Part shown: in pieces, positions 57,521 through 64,000 of the stretch
Layout of the letters: each line of letters begins with the position of its first letter
Numbering within the stretch: the stretch's first letter is position 1
Source: Allium sativum
Lineage: Eukaryota > Streptophyta > Magnoliopsida > Asparagales > Amaryllidaceae
Direction: 5' to 3'
NCBI GenBank assembly: GCA_030737875.1
Contig: CM060918.1
Location: 776,420,552 to 776,484,551 of the forward strand
DNA length: 64,000 bases
Translations under genes and position numbers: made by a program
Notes under the pieces: model-generated
Seen by the model: the letters and a program-made list of their open reading frames with translations, nothing else
Databases searched by the model: none
What the model was told of the DNA's origin: nothing

Positions 57521-58530
57521 CTTTGATGTCTTTAGGGGGATCTATGGTTAAAGAGATCATAAATTCTGATCGGTTCTGAACACCTGTAATGGTGGCCATA
57601 AGCACCATCGACGGCTTGGGGTCGATTGACTGATGCTACAGCAGCGTTGAATCTTTCTAAAAAGGATCTGAGGGTCTATCCGGACCACTGCTTGATAGAG
57701 GTTAGGAACATGACACTCTTGGGTCGGGCGATGTGGACTCTGAACTGTTCAATGAAGCGAGTGACCGACATGTTCTGTTGATCGACTCAATTGTAGCTGC
57801 TGGAACCACATGTCAGCTATGTCGGTGAGGAAGAGGGGGAAGCACTTGGCCATGACGTTGGTCGATGCCGAGAGTACTTCCATGTGATGCATGTATTACA
57901 TGAGATGAATAGTCGGGTCGGTCCGTCCGTTGTAGGGTTCCAGGACTGGAAGCTTGAAGTTTGGAGGATTTCGGGAGTTTCTGATTTCCCGTGTGAGTGG
58001 GCTGCCGTGAATGCCATCCACATCCTGTTGAGAAGAAGTTCCCCGGGTGAAGTGTTTGATAATGCTAGCAAGCTGGCTTCCATCTCCGAGGAGCCGTTGC
58101 CATGAATCCAACTCTGCATCAGTGAGAATCCTAGTACTAGGGTCCGCTGAAAGCATGCTTAGAAGGGGAGCCGTTGGTTGGATTCGACCTCCGAGAGTTG
58201 AGTGAAGGTGAGAGCGAGGGTGAATCCTAACTTCGAGTTCTGGTTCAGTCGCTGCGGGGATCGTCTGGTTATTATTGGACTGAACCATACGCAGTCCTAT
58301 TGGGTATATGGGCTCAGGCGAGTGGTACCCGTCTGGAATTCGGGATTGCCCCCGCTCGGGGTTATGTTAGAAGGGTTTACGGTAGTGTTTTCCACCGTCA
58401 CACTGGGAACCGGTATGGTAGGGTGGTCTTGGTGTCTTGGAGGGTTACTGTCACCAGCTCTTCGTTGAGGAAGAGGTGGCATAAGGCAGGTTTGCAGTGA
58501 GATGTTGGGTCGGTCTGGGTGCGGCAACTT
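57521..58530 (-). pseudogene. Gag N-terminal and central part of the Tat-like element
   Basis: The frame 57896-58288 includes REIRNSRNPPNFKLPVLEPY, followed by NGRTDPTIHL, the conserved start of the gag domain in this lineage. After a stop at 57896 the sense continues with MHHMEVLSASTNVMAKCFPL and IADMWFQQL, and after a frame change with VTRFIEQF and FLERFNAAV. The N-terminal frame (58297-58527) is proline-rich. The protein is dead. Confidence 0.78.
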
Positions 58531-58742
58531 TCCTGGTTCTGGCTAACTCATTGGTTGGGCTTGTTATGGAGCTAGTTGTCCAAGGAGTTAAGTTGAGCCC
58601 TGGAGTGGAGGTAAGGTGGTCGGCTGATCCAGAATTTGGCCGCGACCGACCATAGAATATGCGCTTATCATAGCTCCATGTAGTACCGGCAGTGATGATC
58701 CTAGCACTGGCCGATCAGGTAGTGAAGTTGAGCCAAGAGGAA

Positions 58743-59454
58743 AAATCGGTGCCTACATCCACTTTATATGTACTGATTTGCTTTTGATTACAAGTACAAT
58801 CTATTTGCTTTTCGAAGAAATTGGGAGATGAGGAATATGAACATAAGATATTTGTGTTTGAGTGGGATGAGAGATGGCTATTTTTGGAGTTAGCCGTGAT
58901 TTTCTTTTAGAGAATCCAAAATGCCAGAATTCGACTTTCTTCCTCTTTGGGGAAGGAGGTATTTATAGGTGAAGAAGTGGGCTGAACGAGGTGCCACGTA
59001 GCCGGCTTCTTTTGCGGAATTTGGACACGTGGAGCTCGATCCAGTGGAATAATTGCAGCAGGGGGACCTGGTCCGCTACTAAGCGATAGTATCATCAAGA
59101 ATTGTGGCTTGTGTGGCACCCGAGATGTGGTGTATCAAAAGTAGAGATTTGGCTGGGATTGCTGACCGCTTTTAATGCCTTGAGAATTGGGCTAAGCAAT
59201 GACTCATCTAAATATTTCTAGGTGAATTCAGGGATGTCTAATCGATTCAAATTTTAAGGAGACGGTTGACTCGGTCGGCCGACAGAGCTATTATGTTGCT
59301 GCTTGAAGGAGACTGGCTCGAGCCGAATCCTATTTGGGCTTTCTGGAATAGAGGTTGTTTTCTGAGATCGGTTGGTGCCGAATCATGAGTTTTTTTGGAC
59401 ATTGGGCTTCAATCTGTTAAACCATGATAGCTTTTGCCAAAAAGTTGGTCAATA
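58743..59454 (-). repeat. 5' LTR (right) of the Tat-like element, inner end missing, about 712 bp
   Basis: Matches 52508-53221 from GGTACCTAC/GGTGCCTAC onward. The first about 140 bases of the left LTR (up to AAAATTGGTACC) have no counterpart, so the LTR border and the primer-binding site are deleted. Confidence 0.82.
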
Positions 59455-59459
59455 AATAG

Positions 59460-60439
59460 TATGAAATAAGTAGTTTTGTAAGATATTTTAATATAAAATA
59501 ATACTAATTTTTAAAAGTAATATAAATATAATATTTCAGAATAAACAGTTATTTCCTCTCAAATCATTTGAACCCAATGCCAATTTTCGAAATCCACTTT
59601 AAACCGATTCCGATTTCATATTCCAATTCAGATGAAAATTTCAATCATTTTAATTTACTATTTAAAGTCGAATCAAAATCAAATTAACCAATTCAAAAAT
59701 CAAGGTCAATTTAACGAATCAAAATTTAATTTCCAATTCAAACCTACTTCATCAAATAAGTTTCAAATTAAGTTTCGAATTCGAAACCCATTACCATTAT
59801 GCTAATATCAAAACTTAAACCTAAATTTAGTTACATTTCATTAATTTGTCCAGATTCTCACTTTTAGATTTAACACTTGAAATAATTCAATTTTGATAAA
59901 TTCAATTTAAATCTTATTTTCACCTTTAAGATTTAAATCTCACAAATTTCAATCCAAAATTTACTTAACAATTTAAATTATACATTTAAGACATTCCATA
60001 TTTCAAGATGAATTGAAATTTTCAAATTCCCATATTCAGGTTTTCCATTTCACTGATTCAATTCAAAATTTGGTTTCATTGAACAAAATCCGTTAAATTA
60101 ATTATAACGTATATTACAAAATAATGGATTTAAGTTAGGATCAAGTCTTAAATTCAAATAAATTCATAATTCCCCTTTTAAAGTTTCAATCTAAATTACT
60201 ATTATCATAATTATGCATATCATTTGTATATATATGATTGTCTCGTATTGTTTGTGTTTGGATATTATTTTGATGTATATAGGTTTGGCCCAGTAGTCTA
60301 TATAGAGAGAAGGCCCATAATTGTTTGTATTCATTTATACTTCATTATATATATATATATATATATAGTGAATAGTGAAATGAAGAAGCTAAGTTTGACA
60401 GTCCTCAAATACATTCGTTTATCGATATTTCTTTTAACA
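59460..60439 (+). repeat. Probable 5' LTR region of a copia element, left border unknown
   Basis: Ends in CTTTTAACA directly before the primer site at 60440. A TATA-like CTATATAGAG lies at about 60298, and a (TA)n run at 60346-60367. AT-rich sequence at 59460-60200 has no visible boundary. Confidence 0.5.
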
Positions 60440-60451
60440 TGGTATCAGAGC
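60440..60451 (+). other. Primer-binding site of the copia element
   Basis: TGGTATCAGAGC, a perfect match to initiator tRNA-Met, just after the LTR end. Confidence 0.9.
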
Positions 60452-60546
60452 TCCAATAATTCAAAATTTTCAATTCTACCAGGATTTTCATTTGAAAGTT
60501 TACAAATCAATCTCTCATCAAATTCTGAAATCCATTCTCGAAAGCT

Positions 60547-61472
60547 ATGAATGAAAGTAAAGTAATAATGGACATTGTTCAGTTGATGCCTAAGATTACT
60601 GATCATGAGTTGAATAATCTGAATTAGTTGAATTGGAGCAAAAAAAATCGTCTCTATCTTAGAAGTGTTAATTAATAAAGGCAATCATCTAACGAAAGTC
60701 CATCGAATGTTGATTTTAAAAAGGATGAAGATCCGACAAATGATGCTCGACTATTTCTTTAGATCCAAAATTCAGTTGATGCTAAGGTAATTGGCGTAGT
60801 TGATTATTGTGAGTTTGTGGAAGAACTAATGGATTACTTGGAGTTTTTATACTCTGGAAAAGGAAATTTGACAAGAATATATGATGTATGTAGATCATTT
60901 TATAGAGCAGAAAAGCATGAACAAACATTGATGAATTATTTTATGAACTTTAATAAAACATATGAGGAGTTTAACTTGTTACTCCCGATTAGTCTCGATG
61001 TTAGAGTTCAACAACAATAGAGAGAACATATAGCGATTATGAGTTTTTTGGCTGGTTCAACATCTGAATTTGAATCTGCAAATTCATGGGTCTTATTTGG
61101 ATATGATAAATCATCATTAAAGTATGTGTTTAGTCGAATTCTTTGTACTAAGATTGCTTACTTCCAAATACTCCAGCTGATAGCACTTTAATAAGTAGTA
61201 GCAAGAATTATGTACCATGGAAACCAGGTATTCTATATGACTACAAGCAATCTTGGAATAGTACGCAAAGATTGAATGCTTCCACTCAGAACTCTCAAGG
61301 ATATATACCAATAAATCTGAATAAATTTTGTATATATTGCAAGGAACCAAGTCATACCAAGTTTGAATGCAGAAAATTGCAATATAAGAATTCGGTCTTA
61401 AGTGAAGCTGCAAATTCTAATAAAACTGTTCTGGTTACTGCTGGTAAATATGATAAGTACACGAAGTACTAG
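60547..61472 (+). pseudogene. Ty1/copia gag with CCHC knuckle
   Basis: ATG at 60547 (MNESKVIMD) with in-frame stops. The frame at 60817-61020 has LMDYLEFLYSGKGNLTRIYD and YFMNFNKTYEEF. After the stop at 61018 it continues with MSFLAGSTSEFES. A frame change precedes the knuckle CIYCKEPSHTKFEC (61329-61372, CX2CX4HX4C). The text matches the gag domain common in RE1-like plant copia elements. Confidence 0.85.
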
Positions 61473-61549
61473 GAATCACTCAAGAATACTACATTACATC
61501 AAATCATACGTCTTCCTCTGCCACTATAGTTGTTAATGTGGAGAAGCAA

Positions 61550-62760
61550 ACACCTAAGTGGGTCATAGATTCTGGTGCTACTGACCATATGACGGGTAAT
61601 TATCATTTCTTTTTTTATATTCAGTTAAATAAATCATCACATGCTGCAACATTAGCTGATGGATCACAAACATATGTTTGAGCAACGGAAAAAGTGAACT
61701 TACATCCTCTCCTGCCATTAAACTCAGTATCATATTTGCCAAATTTATCATTCAATTTACTGTTAGTAAGCCAAAATCACTCGCAACCTTAATTTTTGCA
61801 TATCCTTCTTTCCCGATCATTGTGTGTTTCAAGATCTTATGATGAAGCAGGTTATTGGTAAAGGTCAAGAATCTGGAGGGTTATATACACTCAATGTTGC
61901 ATCATCTAAAGATGTCACCTACTCAAGTGTTGCTTTTGCTTTTATAACTCATTATCAGTTAGGTCATCCATCACTCGCATTAATCAAAAGCTTTTGTCCA
62001 TAATTTAATTCGATATCTACATTTGATTGTGAATCATGTCAATTTGCTAAACATCATCCAGTGAGTTCATATCCTACACTAAATAAGAAAGCTACTTCAA
62101 CGTTGGAATTAGAATTCTGATATATGGGGATTGTCTTCAGTTATGTCAAAGAAAGGATATAATATTTTGTTACTTCTGTTGATGATTACTCACGTGTAAC
62201 CTGGTTATATCTAATGAAAAATAGGTCACAGTTGTTGTTTATATTTTTGTACTTCCTGTGCTGAAATAAGAAATCAGTTTAATGTGTCTCTTTGAACTTT
62301 AAGGAGTGATAATGCTAAGGAATATATGTCTAGTTTGTTTAACGCTTACATGGCTCAGCATGATATACTTTATGAGATATCATGTGTTGATACTACATTA
62401 TAGAATGGAGTGGCAAAGAGAAAGAATAGACCTTAATTGGAACTACCTGAGCTCTTTTATTTCAAATCAATGCACCAAAAGTGTTTTGGGCAGATGCCGT
62501 GAGTACTACATGTTTTTTGATTGACCGAATGCCTTTGATAATGTTGAACCATGAAGTTCCCTTTTAAGTTTTGTATCCATACAAACACTTATATCCAGTG
62601 AAACCTAGGATATTTGGTTGTGTATGTTATGTGGGAGACATGAATCGACAATTAACCAAGTTAGATCCAAAGTCATCGAAGAGTATAGTTTTCAGTTACT
62701 CATGACTTCAAAATGGATATAAATGGTTTTTTCCTAGCCTTCATAAGTATTTGGCATTGA
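61550..62760 (+). pseudogene. Ty1/copia protease and integrase, many breaks
   Basis: Protease: WVIDSGATDHMTGN at about 61559-61600. Integrase zinc part: QLGHPSLALIKSF (about 61956) and DCESCQFAKHHP (about 62023). The core follows with YFVTSVDDYSRVTWLYLMKN (about 62162) and RSDNAKEYMSSLFNAYM (about 62303). Order PR-IN before RT defines copia. Stops and frame changes occur every 100-200 bases. Confidence 0.82.
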
Positions 62761-63084
62761 TGCCATTTTTGTAGAGGTTGTTCCATTCTTTCCCATATCA
62801 TCTATAGATTCTCATAGTCATGAAGAAATTAAAAGTGAGGATGTTTTGATATATCATGCTATATTATCTCAAGATAATGAACACACTGAAGTTCATGGAT
62901 AAACTTAAGAGGCAGAGACAAATTTACCAGAATCTGGTAATGAAGAAGTTCCACCACCTGATCCAAATCTTAATTTTCCTATTGCACTTCAAAAAGAGAG
63001 ACAGAAATGTACATATCCTATATCATCCCTTGTTTCATATAAAAAATTACATACAACCTCTTACACCTTTTTTCTACTCTTGAT

Positions 63085-63296
63085 AATGTTTTCATTCCTA
63101 AAACTGTTAGAGAGGCTTTGTCCAAACCTGAATGGCAAAGTGTAATGATAGAAGAGATTGAAGTTTTAGATCAAAATAAAACTTGGGTATTTAGTGCAGT
63201 TACCAGAGAAAGGAAAGGTGATTGGATGTAAATGGGTTTTTGTTGTGAAAGTGAACCTAGATGGATCATTTGCTAGGTTGAAAGCTCGATTGGTAG
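63085..63296 (+). pseudogene. Ty1/copia reverse transcriptase start, cut at 63296
   Basis: VFIPKTVREALSKPEWQS, then GCKWVFVVKVNLDGSFARLK after a one-base frame change, then ARLVA. It stops exactly where related proteins continue with KGY. The next sequence is unrelated and begins CACT. Confidence 0.82.
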
Positions 63297-63705
63297 CACT
63301 ATACATATACGCAAATTAGATTGTGTTCCAGGCTGTATCTACCACACTTAGGCACGGCTATAAGTCATTTCAAAAAACGGCATGTTAAATCATTTGATAC
63401 GGCCGTAAGCCGTATCTAACTAAAAATTTGATAGGGTCACATGTCTGTATCTAAAGTGCAAATAGATATGACTTTAAACTGTATCTCACTAGTAATATTA
63501 TACGACTCTAAGCCGTATCTAAATAATCTATATATACAAATATAAGTCGTATCTAATTTACACCCTACAGTACTTTCCCATAAGTTAGATATGGTTTTTA
63601 ACCGTATCTATGGTGTAACTCAGACACAGTCTTAGGTTGTATCGAATTATATATATATATATATATATATGTATATGTATATATATATGTGTGTGTATTT
63701 GTATA

Positions 63706-63748
<43 letters not shown>

Positions 63749-64000
63749 CAGCACATATTTTTCATAACACAATTTATACAAAGCATAACGCAATTTATAC
63801 ACAAATAAAAACAAAAAAATTCTTAACATAAGGCATAACACAATTTATACAAAGTCTTACAATAAATGGAAACTGTCACAGATTATTCATCAAAGTACAA
63901 AGTCTGGTAAACCGGAGATGGTTATTGAAAGTAATAAACTTAAAGAATGAATAGAGCCTAATAAAACCGCAGCTAGAGAGGATGATTGAGTGTGCTGATC
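63297..64000. mobile_element. Probable end of a CACTA (En/Spm-type) transposon, runs off the window
   Basis: Starts CACTATACATATACG, which fits the CACTA terminal word. Up to about 63640 there are about ten short repeats close to GCCGTATCTAA in both orientations, like the subterminal repeats of CACTA elements. The right end and any 3-bp target duplication lie outside the window. Confidence 0.5.
63648..63742. repeat. (TA)n with (TG) interruptions
   Basis: TA-rich microsatellite inside the probable CACTA element. Overlapping Tyr/Ile-rich frames are artefacts. Confidence 0.9.

Larger units (their letters stand above)
52371..59454 (-). mobile_element. Tat-like Ty3/gypsy element with gag but no pol, 7.1 kb including a nested solo LTR
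   Basis: Ends TGTTGACGTC (52371) and GTTGGTCAATA (59454; the expected final CA is TA). The 5-bp duplication AATAG flanks both ends (52366-52370 and 59455-59459). A gag region of the Tat/Athila type lies on the minus strand in two pieces (57521-58530 and 54365-54853) around a later insertion. Downstream of gag in the sense direction come minisatellites and the 3' LTR, with no protease, RT, RNase H or integrase. The right LTR lacks its inner end and the primer site. Confidence 0.82.

Noticed and set aside
63598..63841. Tyr/Ile-rich minus frames
   Set aside because: Translation of a (TA)n microsatellite.
1..64000. Organelle DNA insertions, rRNA genes or a virus-derived insert
   Set aside because: No organelle gene, rRNA stretch or viral coat or replication gene was recognised by eye; all reverse transcriptases fit plant copia or gypsy elements.

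Overview
This is a nuclear segment from a flowering plant, almost certainly a repeat-rich eudicot; the species cannot be told from the sequence. The base composition is AT-rich. LTR retrotransposons of typical plant lineages dominate, and their primer-binding sites match plant initiator tRNA-Met. MITE-type DNA transposons are abundant, and the only cellular genes in sight are one Pol III tRNA and one candidate intron-rich gene. There are no bacterial-type operons. No CRISPR array, defence island or other clearly new biological system was found; the interest lies in genome structure.

Layout. 1-4992: internal part and right LTR of an LTR element on the minus strand with no coding. 4993-14530: a three-LTR array (LTR-internal-LTR-internal-LTR) of a second non-coding family, flanked by one 5-bp target duplication, GGGGT. 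14536-15627: AT-rich DNA with a short GC-rich stretch. 15628-29957: a Ty1/copia pol fragment duplicated in tandem (junction with CAAAAA microhomology). A complete but dead Ty3/gypsy chromovirus lies in the second unit (17410-28177, target duplication CAAGC). 30093-30260: probable copia 3' LTR.

30261-39125: small repeats. These are a chain of two foldback MITE families joined by (TA)n tracts (31961-33220), a hAT-type element with an 8-bp TSD inside a decayed copia LTR (33568-34284), a copia gag remnant (34353 to about 36088), a second hAT-type element (36726-37268) and a Mutator-type foldback element with a perfect 9-bp TSD (38241-39125).

39500-49520: the only gene-like section. An initiator tRNA-Met gene lies at 41626-41697. 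On the minus strand there is a chain of short exon-like segments with matching splice phases, encoding a protein I do not recognise. One exon sits in a 385-bp unit repeated four times head to tail (42942-44481), and an older decayed copy of the same region lies at about 47750-48560.

50720-64000: repeats again. These are a hAT-like element running into a (CA)n(TA)n tract, and a Tat-like Ty3/gypsy element (52371-59454, TSD AATAG) that has gag but no pol. It carries 3'-side minisatellites and a nested solo chromovirus-type LTR (54854-57515, TSD GAAGT). Last come a decayed copia element (to 63296) and what looks like the end of a CACTA element running off the window.

The retroelements follow a clear order of events: the copia fragment died, was duplicated, and was then hit by the chromovirus. 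All coding regions of the retroelements carry stops or frameshifts, so none looks autonomous. Similarity statements are by eye; no alignment or database search was run.
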